A DNA stretch of 20,622 bases from an uncultured Lachnospiraceae bacterium (GTDB taxonomy: Bacteria; Bacillota; Clostridia; Lachnospirales; Lachnospiraceae), in the NCBI GenBank assembly GCA_937916415.1, contig CALGGH010000033.1, forward strand, positions 1 to 20,622, in the 5' to 3' direction. A model generated the notes under the pieces. The model ran no database searches, had not been told where the DNA came from, and saw nothing but the letters and a program-made list of their open reading frames with translations. Positions 14,010 through 20,622 of the stretch are shown here, piece after piece (the first letter of the stretch is position 1; the number at the start of each line of letters is the position of its first letter). Both the position numbers and the translations under genes were made by a program.

Positions 14010-15116
14010 ATGAACATGCGCGTTAAGGAAAAAGCTGAAGGCATGCAAGTAAAGGAAAAAGCTGAAGGCATGCACGTGAAAGAAAAAAAAGTTACTCTGA
14101 CGAATCATAACACTTCCGAGAGGCATTCCTTCGTCCTCAGGCCGTTCGTGCCAGGCGACGAGGAGGCGGTGATGCAGTGCGTCCGCGAGGAATACGGAGA
14201 CAGCTATTACCGCAGGGAGTTCTATGACCGTGACCTGCTGATGGACATGGTGAGTTCCGGCGGGCTGCATCTGTTCGTGGCCACCTGCAACGGCGAGACG
14301 TGCGGCATACAGACCATAATCTCGTATGAACCCGAGGAATCCCGCGTTGAGGCCGCGTCCCAGATCTTTAAGAAAAAATACAGGGGTTACGGACTTCCCT
14401 TTGAATTGGTGAAATACACCTATGAATATGCCGACACCCTGCACCCTAGCTGCATTTACGCGTCATGCGTGGTCTTTCACCCTGCGACGCAGCAGATGTG
14501 TCAGGACGTGGGGATGATCCCGGTGTCGTTCAACCTGGGCAGCCATCTCACGTCGGTGATGAGCAACAGCTACGTCCTCGGCAAGAGCGAGAAATACGCT
14601 CAGGCGATCCTGGTCAAGCCGGTTGACAAGCTTGACGCGGGAGTGGTTTACGCACACAGGGACGTGTACATGATCGTGTCCAGAATATATTCTGACCTGG
14701 GAGTGAGGTACAGCCTGGTCGGGGCCACCGGCGAGGAAAGCCCGGAGGCGGAGACAGGGCGCACGGAGCTTTCGCTAAAGGTGAACGACCGCGAGCAGAG
14801 CGTCATGATCTACGTGAAGCGGATCGGCCGCGACGTCGGGGAGGCGGTCAGGAAGGTGATGGATGCGCATCGGGGCGGATACTGGACGATCCAGCTGATA
14901 CTGCCCTCGGACGATCCCGCATCCGTGAGGGCATATGAAACACTGACCGGGCTGGGCTTCTTCTTTACCGGCATCAGGCCCCTGTGCTGCGCTCATGAGC
15001 AGATCACCATGCAGTACGTCGGCGACGTGCGCTTTGAGTTTGACGACTTCAGGCTGACCAGCGAGTTCAGGGGACTTTTGGATCAGATACTTAAGTTTTA
15101 TGAGGAGAGACAATGA
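14010..15116 (+). CDS. GNAT acetyltransferase with second GNAT-like domain
   Basis: In this 368-residue protein, residues about 30-180 form a GNAT fold: LRPFVPGDEEAVMQCVREEYG, then FKKKYRGYGLPFELVKYTYEYA, where KYRGYGLPFELV is the acetyl-CoA-binding motif A. A weaker second GNAT-like half ends PASVRAYETLTGLGFFFTG (about 310-328). The N-terminus has an octapeptide-type repeat, VKEKAEGM twice then VKEKK, encoded by a 27-bp tandem repeat. GGGGGAG at good spacing supports the ATG at 14010, but each repeat ends in another in-frame ATG (14043, 14070). It lies 4 bases after the MATE-ATPase gene and overlaps the phosphatase gene by ATGA, so the three are probably one transcript. The acetylated substrate is unknown. 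Confidence 0.78.
   Translation: MNMRVKEKAEGMQVKEKAEGMHVKEKKVTLTNHNTSERHSFVLRPFVPGDEEAVMQCVREEYGDSYYRREFYDRDLLMDMVSSGGLHLFVATCNGETCGIQTIISYEPEESRVEAASQIFKKKYRGYGLPFELVKYTYEYADTLHPSCIYASCVVFHPATQQMCQDVGMIPVSFNLGSHLTSVMSNSYVLGKSEKYAQAILVKPVDKLDAGVVYAHRDVYMIVSRIYSDLGVRYSLVGATGEESPEAETGRTELSLKVNDREQSVMIYVKRIGRDVGEAVRKVMDAHRGGYWTIQLILPSDDPASVRAYETLTGLGFFFTGIRPLCCAHEQITMQYVGDVRFEFDDFRLTSEFRGLLDQILKFYEERQ
14019..14093. repeat. In-frame 27-bp tandem repeat at the start of the GNAT gene
   Basis: Two near-identical 27-bp units (14019-14045, 14046-14072) and a partial third each encode xVKEKAEGM or part of it. Each full unit contains AAGGA about 13 bases ahead of an in-frame ATG, so every repeat supplies a potential alternative translation start. 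Confidence 0.9.
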
Positions 15117-17269
15117 AAGGCAAACAAAGGCTCAGGCTAAGCAACATCATTCTGTTATCAATGTTTACGCTGATTCTCGTGACCCTGGTCGCCGTTTTCA
15201 TCGTGATAGGCGTGAACCTGTATTCCCTTGAACGTGCCTTCACGGAATCCAATGACAGGCTGGGAGCAAAGGCGGGTGAGATATCATCCGCTTCGATCGA
15301 GAATGAGGTTACCGGCAGGCTGATGGAGATGGCCGGGGCTCAGGCCAACATCGTGGATTCCAACTTCATGCATTTCCAGACCTCGGTCGAACTGCTGGCC
15401 AGTGACGCCCCGTATCTCTATGAGCATGCGGATGAATTCGGCAGGGTAGCGGTAGATGAACCCAGAGCCGCAAATGACGGCAAGCTCGTGGTTCACGTCA
15501 CGCACAGCGAGAACACCGACGTGACTGATCCGGCCGTGATCGACGAGCTGGGTCTGCTGGGAAATGAGTCGAACACGCTGATCTCAACCCATGCCGGCAA
15601 TCCCTCGATGGCTAAGTGCTACTTAGCGACCGAAAGCGGACTCATGATAGAAGCTGACAGGGACTCCTCTGACAAGCTGGACGAGAACGGGGCCGTCGAG
15701 TTTTATGAACCGTCCAAGCGCCCCTGGTATTACGAAACCAAGGAGGCAGGCAAGACGCATTTTACCAACGTGACTCCAGAGGCCAGCGGTAAGAGGATAG
15801 GCTTAATGTGCGGCTCTCCCGTGACGAGGAACGGAGAGTTCATGGGAGTGGCCTGCGCCGGCATGTACCTGGACGACGTGGACGAGCTGGTCAAGTCCAC
15901 CGAACTGGGCGAGGGAGGAATCGCCTGCATCGTCAACAACAACGGCCAGCTGCTTTTTTCCTCCGAAAACGAGGGTGAACTGTCCATAACCAGGGAGAAT
16001 GCGGATTTTGACCTGAGGAATTCGGAGAACGCGGAACTCGCGGCACTGATCAAGGATGCGCTTGACGGAGAGGAAAGCTACCGCATCATCAAAGTCCTGG
16101 ACAAGGATTACTGCGTGGCATATGCGGGCATGGAATCCGTAGGATGGTCCATCATCATCATGCTGCCCGAGGAGGTGGTACAGCAGCCTACCGCCGAACT
16201 GCTGGATGCGCTGTCGATAATATCCGAAGAGACTGAGGGCGACACGATGGCGTCCATCAGGAACTTTTCGGTAATCCTGCTCCTTACCGGCCTGCTTGCG
16301 CTGGCTTTTGCGGCGGGACTGGCATATTACATGTCCAAAATGATATCATCCCCGGTCAGGGGCCTTACCGAAAAGGTCAGCGCACTGCAGGGCGACAATC
16401 TCGACTTTGACTGGTATCCCACCAAGAGCTATGAGATCCAGACCCTGGCCGAGACCTTCCAGAGCCTGACCGTGCGCATGAAGAGTTACATAGAGGAAGT
16501 GAAGCAGATCACGGCCGAAAAGGAGCGCATAGGCGCGGAACTATCCGTCGCCACCGAGATCCAGGCCAACATGCTGCCCAGGATATTCCCTCCGTTCCCG
16601 GAGAGAACTGAGTTCGAGCTGTATGCACTCATGGATCCGGCCAAGGAGGTTGGCGGAGATTTCTATGATTTCTTCTTTGTCGATGACGATCATCTGGCCC
16701 TGGTGGTGGCTGACGTATCCGGCAAGGGAGTGCCCGCCGCTCTCTTCATGGTCATCGCCAAGACACTGATCAAGAACCGCACCCTGATGGGCGGCACGCC
16801 CGCGGAGATACTGGGCGACGTGAACGACCAGCTGTGCGAGGGCAATGAGGCCGAACTGTTCGTTACCGTATGGATGGCGATAATCGACCTGACCACCGGC
16901 AAGGGCATGGCTGCCAATGCGGGGCATGAACATCCAGCCCTCAGGAGAAAGGACGGCAGCTTCGAGCTCATAGAATACAAGCATTCGCCCGCGGTAGCGA
17001 CCATGGAGGGACTGAAGTTCAGGGAGCATGAATTTGAACTCCTTCCCGGGGACGTGGTATTTGAGTATACCGACGGCGTGTCCGAGGCCACCAACTCAAA
17101 CAATGAACTGTTCGGCAACGACAGGCTGATCAAATCCCTCAATTCGCACGAGAGCGATTCCACGGACGGACTCATCGATACCGTGAGAAAAGACATCGAC
17201 GCCTTCGTGGACGGCGCGCCTCAGTTCGACGACATCACGATGCTGTGCTTTGAGTATAAGGGGAAATGA
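15113..17269 (+). CDS. Membrane sensor dCache-HAMP-SpoIIE/PP2C serine phosphatase
   Basis: The 718-residue protein has TM1 (about 13-36), an extracellular dCache-type ligand-binding domain (RPWYYETKEAGKTHFTNV and SPVTRNGEFMGVACAGMYL cores), TM2 (about 383-408), a HAMP linker (about 408-460), a short helical linker and a C-terminal SpoIIE/RsbU-type PP2C phosphatase. The metal-binding acidic residues are intact: GGDFYDFF (D516), ADVSGKG (D534) and DDITML (D706, D707). Such enzymes dephosphorylate STAS-domain anti-anti-sigma factors in partner-switching pathways. No STAS gene is in the window, but an RsbW-like domain is fused to the MATE transporter two genes upstream. GAGGAGA supports the start; the ATGA overlap implies coupling to the GNAT gene. 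The signal sensed is unknown. Confidence 0.92.
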   Translation: MKGKQRLRLSNIILLSMFTLILVTLVAVFIVIGVNLYSLERAFTESNDRLGAKAGEISSASIENEVTGRLMEMAGAQANIVDSNFMHFQTSVELLASDAPYLYEHADEFGRVAVDEPRAANDGKLVVHVTHSENTDVTDPAVIDELGLLGNESNTLISTHAGNPSMAKCYLATESGLMIEADRDSSDKLDENGAVEFYEPSKRPWYYETKEAGKTHFTNVTPEASGKRIGLMCGSPVTRNGEFMGVACAGMYLDDVDELVKSTELGEGGIACIVNNNGQLLFSSENEGELSITRENADFDLRNSENAELAALIKDALDGEESYRIIKVLDKDYCVAYAGMESVGWSIIIMLPEEVVQQPTAELLDALSIISEETEGDTMASIRNFSVILLLTGLLALAFAAGLAYYMSKMISSPVRGLTEKVSALQGDNLDFDWYPTKSYEIQTLAETFQSLTVRMKSYIEEVKQITAEKERIGAELSVATEIQANMLPRIFPPFPERTEFELYALMDPAKEVGGDFYDFFFVDDDHLALVVADVSGKGVPAALFMVIAKTLIKNRTLMGGTPAEILGDVNDQLCEGNEAELFVTVWMAIIDLTTGKGMAANAGHEHPALRRKDGSFELIEYKHSPAVATMEGLKFREHEFELLPGDVVFEYTDGVSEATNSNNELFGNDRLIKSLNSHESDSTDGLIDTVRKDIDAFVDGAPQFDDITMLCFEYKGK

Positions 17270-17314
17270 CCGGTTTCTTTATTTTTTGTGCTGTTCAGAA
17301 CGAAGATTTTGTGT

Positions 17315-17320
17315 TATACT
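17315..17320 (+). promoter_or_regulatory. Possible -10 box for the small HTH gene
   Basis: TATACT lies about 48 bases ahead of the HTH start in AT-rich sequence; a matching -35 at proper spacing is not convincing (TTCAGA is 15 bases upstream). The 98-bp gap after the phosphatase gene otherwise holds no recognisable feature or clear terminator. Confidence 0.35.
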
Positions 17321-17367
17321 GAATTGAGCTATAAGTCAAGTAATTGAGATGAACAGCGGAGAAGAAT

Positions 17368-17580
17368 ATGCTGAAGAACAATATTGAAATGGATGTGAAG
17401 ATGAGATGTATCGAGAAGGCTACTACGCAGGCGAAGATAGCAGAGAATATCGGCACATCTCCATCATATGTAAATAAGATTGTCCGCAGTAAAGAACAGA
17501 TCATGAATAAGACCTTTTTGGCCATGATGGAGGATCTGGGATTTGATGTAGAATTGCATTATGTGAAGAGGGAAAACTAA
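17368..17580 (+). CDS. Small XRE-like helix-turn-helix protein
   Basis: This 70-residue protein has a Cro/CI-type HTH: TTQAKIAENIGTSPSYVNKIV (about 19-39), cores AKIAENIGTS and SYVNKIVR, followed by a short helical tail ending ELHYVKREN. It is a likely DNA-binding regulator. GGAGA lies before the ATG. Codon use is more AT-rich than in the genes to the left, and it borders a broken phage-type gene and an insertion sequence, so it is probably acquired DNA. Its target is unknown; it may once have regulated the adjacent ORF6N gene. Confidence 0.75.
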   Translation: MLKNNIEMDVKMRCIEKATTQAKIAENIGTSPSYVNKIVRSKEQIMNKTFLAMMEDLGFDVELHYVKREN

Positions 17581-17586
17581 GTTTTC

Positions 17587-17938
17587 GTGAAGCCGCAAAT
17601 TGCGACTTCACGGGAATCTAATTTTTATTCAGGGCAGGAGGGTGGACGAAGGAAGCCTCCTTATGCCTTTACAGAGCAAGGAATATATATGCTGGCTACA
17701 GTTCTAAAGGGCGAGGTGGCGGAACAGCAAAGTATCTTCATTATGCGTGCATTTCGTGAAATGAGGCGGTTTATCTCTAACAATGCTCTTTTATTTGAAA
17801 AAGTCAGCCATATAGAACTGAAGCAGCTTGAATACCAGAAAAGCACGGATGAGCGATTTGACAAGGTATTCCAGTATATTGAGGACCATGCCGAATCGGA
17901 ACAGAAGATATTCTTTGACGGTCAAATATATGATGTTG
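17587..17938 (+). pseudogene. ORF6N-domain phage-type protein, truncated at both ends
   Basis: The reading frame contains the strongly conserved second part of ORF6N-type phage regulators: QIATS, GGRRKPPYAFTEQGIYML, AEQQSIFIMRAFREMR, and a coiled helix ending FFDGQIYDV. The N-terminal ~70 residues of the usual domain are missing, and the frame begins at a GTG without a ribosome binding site directly after the HTH stop. At the 3' end the family's FFDGQIYD continues with a further helix, but here the frame runs into the left end of the insertion sequence at about 17939 and stops at 17973. The gene is therefore a remnant broken on both sides. The near-palindrome at 17586-17612 is part of the coding sequence for VKPQIATSR. 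Confidence 0.82.
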
Positions 17939-18000
17939 GGGTCAAAAGGTCCCCAGCAGACCTGCTACAGTAACCTATAGTTGCGCTTGAAATCAGCACC

Positions 18001-18023
18001 TTGAAAACTTAATACAAACCGCG
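18001..18023. repeat. Left subterminal inverted repeat of the insertion sequence
   Basis: TTGAAAACTTAATACAAACC plus GCG pairs with 19763-19785 at 22 of 23 positions. It lies between the left end and the transposase promoter (TAAAAT at 18055-18060) and may be a transposase binding site or the real end of a nested element. Confidence 0.8.
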
Positions 18024-18090
18024 TGGTTAAGCGGAAAATCAGCTCTATATATGGTAAAATAGAGACATCATATACGAGAGGTTAATTCCG

Positions 18091-19692
18091 ATGTCATTCC
18101 GAAAGAACAATGCTCAACAGATGTCTTTATTCGACAGCACTTATGGTCTCACAGAACGGGAATGTAAAGCGCTTGATAAGTCATGGGCTAAGGTCTTCGC
18201 CGAGGATGTGTTTCCTCAGATTGATGAGGAGCGGTTCTCCGTCCTCTATTCTGACAAGGCATCCCGACCGAACACACCGGTGAACGTCATTATCGGCGCC
18301 CTTGTTATCAAAGAGCTTTTCGGTATCTCTGATGACGAGATCGTCGATAACCTTATGCTGGATCCCCGCTATCAGATGGCGCTTCATACCACCAGTTATT
18401 CAGAGCAGCCGCTCAGTGATAAAAGCCTTTCCCGTTTCCGGATCCGCTGCTACAACTATGAGCGGATACACGGGGTCGACCTTTATCATGACTGTGTGAC
18501 CGGACTGGCTGAGGCATCCGCCAGAATGATGGGCATTGACAAACGGATCCGCAGGATGGATTCCTTGATGGTCGAAGCCAACATCCGGAAGCTGAGCCGA
18601 ATGGAACTGATTTATACCTGCATTGCAAAGCTTGTTTCCTATCTGCACAAGAATGGCAGGGATGACCTGATCGGACACATGGCGCATTACTATGATCCGA
18701 ATGATTTCAACAGGGTCATTTACCACTGCAGTGATATAGATGTCCAGGAGCGATTTGATGTTCTTTTCTCCGATGCGGATCTCCTGCTGGAACGTTGTAA
18801 CGGTTCTTTTGAAGACGTTACAGAGTATCAGCTGTTTGTTCGGTGCATTTCCGAGCAGACAATCGTTGAGGATGGAAAACGCAGGCTGCGGAACAAGGCA
18901 GACGGAGGAATGGGTTCCGGTATCCTCCAGAACCCGTCCGATCCCGATGCCACTTACCGGGAAAAAGCCGGGAAGAAACACCGCGGATACGCTGGAAACG
19001 TCGAAGAGTCCGTTGGTAAAAACGGATCCGTTGTAACTGACTACCAGTTCGCCACTAACAACAAGAGTGACAGTGAATTCCTGAAAGAACATCTTGACCA
19101 CATCGGGCATCAGGAAAAGAAAACCGTAATGATCACTGACGGCGCATATAGTGGTGATGAGAACGTCAATGCTGCCGCAGAGAATAACATCGATCTGGTC
19201 ACAACAGATCTGACCGGAGTAGATGTGGACCCGATTATGGGAGCATTCCAGTTCAGCAAAGATGGCACCAAGGTAACCAGTTGTCCTGCCGGATATGCTC
19301 CGAAATCCTGTTGGTACAACAAGAAATCCGGTCAGGTTCTTCTTTCTTTTGAAAGAGAGAAATGTGCCGGTTGCCCTTATCAGCAGCACTGCCACCCAAA
19401 GATCTTCAAACGGGTAAGTAAACTTTCTGTTTCCCTGAAAAAGAAGAAACGGGCGCTTGCTCAGAACCGCATGGAGACAGAGGAGTTCAAACAATACGCA
19501 CGTCTCCGAAACGGAGTCGAAACAGTACCGTCATTGTTGAAAAACCGGTATGGAGTAAACCGGATGCGTGTCCACGGACTGATCCGATGTAAGTTCTACT
19601 TTGGATGCAAGGTGGCGGCACTGAACTTCAGGAAACTCTTCCGATTCCGGAAGGGTTCCGGTCACTATGCCCTGAATCCCGCCCTGGGATGA
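18091..19692 (+). CDS. IS1182-like DDE transposase
   Basis: The 533-residue protein begins with the DUF772-type N-terminal domain (MSLFDSTYGLTERECKALDKSW core LTERECKALDKSW; RPNTPVNVIIGALVIKELFG core PVNVIIGALVIKE) and carries a C-terminal DDE domain: first Asp in RRMDSLMVEAN, second in MITDGAYSGDENV and Glu in RNGVETVPSLLKNRYG (core RNGVETVPS). A Cys-rich insertion (CAGCPYQQHCHPK) precedes the last motif, as is usual for the family. The frame is intact and GAGAGG precedes the ATG, so it may be active. Codon use (many CGG/CGT/CGC Arg codons) differs from the AGG-rich chromosomal genes to the left, in line with recent arrival. Confidence 0.93.
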   Translation: MSFRKNNAQQMSLFDSTYGLTERECKALDKSWAKVFAEDVFPQIDEERFSVLYSDKASRPNTPVNVIIGALVIKELFGISDDEIVDNLMLDPRYQMALHTTSYSEQPLSDKSLSRFRIRCYNYERIHGVDLYHDCVTGLAEASARMMGIDKRIRRMDSLMVEANIRKLSRMELIYTCIAKLVSYLHKNGRDDLIGHMAHYYDPNDFNRVIYHCSDIDVQERFDVLFSDADLLLERCNGSFEDVTEYQLFVRCISEQTIVEDGKRRLRNKADGGMGSGILQNPSDPDATYREKAGKKHRGYAGNVEESVGKNGSVVTDYQFATNNKSDSEFLKEHLDHIGHQEKKTVMITDGAYSGDENVNAAAENNIDLVTTDLTGVDVDPIMGAFQFSKDGTKVTSCPAGYAPKSCWYNKKSGQVLLSFEREKCAGCPYQQHCHPKIFKRVSKLSVSLKKKKRALAQNRMETEEFKQYARLRNGVETVPSLLKNRYGVNRMRVHGLIRCKFYFGCKVAALNFRKLFRFRKGSGHYALNPALG

Positions 19693-19762
19693 AAGGAACA
19701 GGAAAGGGTAACTCTAAACAGTGTATCCGGAGCACCCTCTGCTATACATTTCTGTTTCCAAT

Positions 19763-19785
19763 CGTGGTTTGTATTAAGTTTTCAA
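19763..19785. repeat. Right subterminal inverted repeat of the insertion sequence
   Basis: This is the complement of 18001-18023 (22 of 23 positions), ending AAGTTTTCAA, about 45 bases inside the right outer end. Confidence 0.8.
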
Positions 19786-19801
19786 AGTACATCGCCAAAT
19801 T

Positions 19802-20353
19802 TCAAGTTGCTTGAAGAGGGCTTTTGACCCTTACATCATTATAATCACTCAAGAAATCACCTATGGCATATGGATCTGAACCCATATCTCCCGCGATGAA
19901 AGCTTTCATGATATAACTATTCATTTCAAAGTGCTTTATTATAGATGAGCATGTGACTTGCCGGCCAATACCCTTTAATCCATTATATGCTGCAGCTATT
20001 TCACACCCCACACCTGCCATATGCTTCGCCCCAATGTTGAAATTTGGGCAATTCGCCTGACCGTATATATAGCCTATTCCGTCCCCTTCCAAAGATGTAT
20101 TTTGAGTATAATTGTAAACATGGCTTGCGTAATAACATCTGCTAAGATAAAAGAAAGTACGCCAATCAATACGAGATAATTCTTCATCAGACAATGCTTG
20201 AAATGATTCCCATGAAAACTCCTTTTTAGTCCCAGAAACTCTTTGCAGTAGCTCTTCATAATCTATGCTTTCATTGTCTTTTGCATGGACATTAACAGAT
20301 GAAAACAAAACAATACAGCAACAAATGCAGGCTAATAATCTCTTCATATTCAT
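19802..20353 (-). pseudogene. Secreted C39-like protein, C-terminus replaced by insertion sequence
   Basis: The N-terminus is a clear signal peptide (MNMKRLLACICCCIVLFSS, cleavage probably after VHA). The mature part contains MAGVGCEIAAAYNGLKGIGR and later FIAGDMGSDPYAIGDFLSDYN (core GSDPYAIGDFL), which resembles the first half of C39-type papain-like peptidases with a GCE-AA-YN catalytic-cysteine helix. The catalytic His and Asp expected further on are absent because the frame enters the insertion sequence after SDYNDV at about 19831; the last ten residues are read from IS sequence. The start has AAAGGG at good spacing. It is best treated as a 3'-truncated gene. The C39-like assignment is an inference from motif resemblance. 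Confidence 0.62.
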
Positions 20354-20622
20354 TATGTTTTCCCTTTCTTGTATAGCAGACGTTAGGTGCCTCTCCTTAT
20401 CCTGTAGGTTACTGAACTCATGTAGCCTAAGCTACTGCGAGGCTTTTTAGTTGGAGTTCACATGCCAGCGTTCTCTCTTGGAACGGTCATTAATGTATTT
20501 CTTGACTTCAGCCCATTGGAATCGCCTCCTTTACCCGACCCTCACGTCAGCAGGTTGCTGTCTCAGTGCTTTCCGGAAACGCCTTAGACTATTAACCCGT
20601 TTTGCTTTTATCTGCCCATATG
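20354..20622. other. Gap without an intact gene; frameshifted minus-strand mini-ORF and stem-loop
   Basis: On the minus strand a strong ribosome binding site, AAAGGAGG (20532-20525), lies 8 bases before an ATG at 20516 that hits a stop at codon 3 (ATG-GGC-TGA). Dropping one G from the GGG run would open a 22-codon frame, MAEVKKYIND...HVNSN, ending at 20447. Just beyond it are GTAGC-CTAA-GCTAC (20422-20435) and an overlapping AGCCT/AGGCT pair. This could be a decayed small gene, a leader peptide with attenuator ahead of the secreted protein gene, or a sequencing error. Nothing else is recognisable up to the window end. Confidence 0.35.

Larger units (their letters stand above)
17939..19830 (+). 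mobile_element. IS1182-family-like insertion sequence
   Basis: A ~1.9-kb element encloses a single intact DDE transposase gene. Its outer ends are GGGTCAAAAG (17939-17948) and CTTTTGACCC (19821-19830), a perfect 10-bp inverted repeat that weakens inward. A second, longer inverted repeat lies inside: TTGAAAACTTAATACAAACC at 18001 onward and its complement ending 19785 (22 of 23 pairs with flanking bases). No clear target-site duplication is seen; instead TGATGT precedes the left end and ACATCA follows the right end, so the ends might be placed 6-8 bases further out. The flanks are fragments of two different genes. Confidence 0.85.

Noticed and set aside
13037..14071. 344-residue minus-strand frame
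   Set aside because: It is antisense to the MATE-ATPase gene; composition rich in His, Arg and Gln indicates a shadow frame.
17586..17612. Rho-independent terminator after the small HTH gene
   Set aside because: The near-palindrome is strong, but it encodes the conserved QIATS stretch of the ORF6N protein, so it is better explained as coding sequence.
18400..19494. 364-residue minus-strand frame inside the insertion sequence
   Set aside because: It lies wholly antisense to the transposase and has no family features.

Overview
The window looks like a chromosomal segment of an anaerobic Firmicute, probably a Clostridia (Lachnospiraceae-like) member of a gut, oral or rumen community. The reasons are the gene content (two-subunit iron-sulfur fumarase, BioY and a second ECF S component, SpoIIE-type phosphatase, Zn-type macrodomain), strong AGGAGG-like ribosome binding sites, and TTGACA/TATAAT-like promoters. 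Most genes are fairly GC-rich and use AGG for Arg and ATA for Ile heavily. The last 3.3 kb uses a different codon style and is mobile or decaying DNA. Assignment to a genus is not possible from the sequence alone.

Layout. 1-1863: 17-bp tandem repeats, then the ATPase and permease of a Zn/Mn-type metal ABC transporter (the binding protein is presumably upstream of the window). 1864-3117: a Fur/Zur-family regulator on the minus strand with its own promoter and a palindromic operator, surrounded by repeated sequences and an orphan CIRCE-like element. 3118-6569 (+): a PurF-like protein whose N-terminal nucleophile Cys is Ser, a membrane-anchored GT2 glycosyltransferase, and a ZIP metal transporter. 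6570-7650: a long palindromic repeat, bioY on the minus strand under a textbook BirA operator/promoter, and a second palindromic repeat. 7675-12125 (+): a tightly packed run of Zn-macrodomain ADP-ribose hydrolase, fumarase alpha and beta, flippase-like membrane protein, ECF S component and MntP-type Mn exporter. 12236-17269 (+): a three-gene coupled cluster of a MATE transporter fused to a degenerate RsbW-like ATPase domain, a double-GNAT protein and a dCache-HAMP-SpoIIE phosphatase. 17368-20622: a small HTH gene, a broken ORF6N phage-type gene, an IS1182-like insertion sequence, and a truncated secreted C39-like gene.

Themes. Metal homeostasis recurs: ZnuCB-like importer, Zur-like regulator, ZIP transporter, MntP exporter with a Cys/His loop. 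Vitamin import by ECF S components is a second theme. The 12.2-17.3 kb cluster is the best candidate for an undescribed system: a transporter that carries a partner-switching (anti-sigma-type) domain beside its likely regulatory phosphatase. A second unusual trait is that many gene junctions carry short tandem duplications that contain the 3' end of the preceding gene or the start region of the next one. All functional calls are from motifs and family knowledge; no database search was possible.
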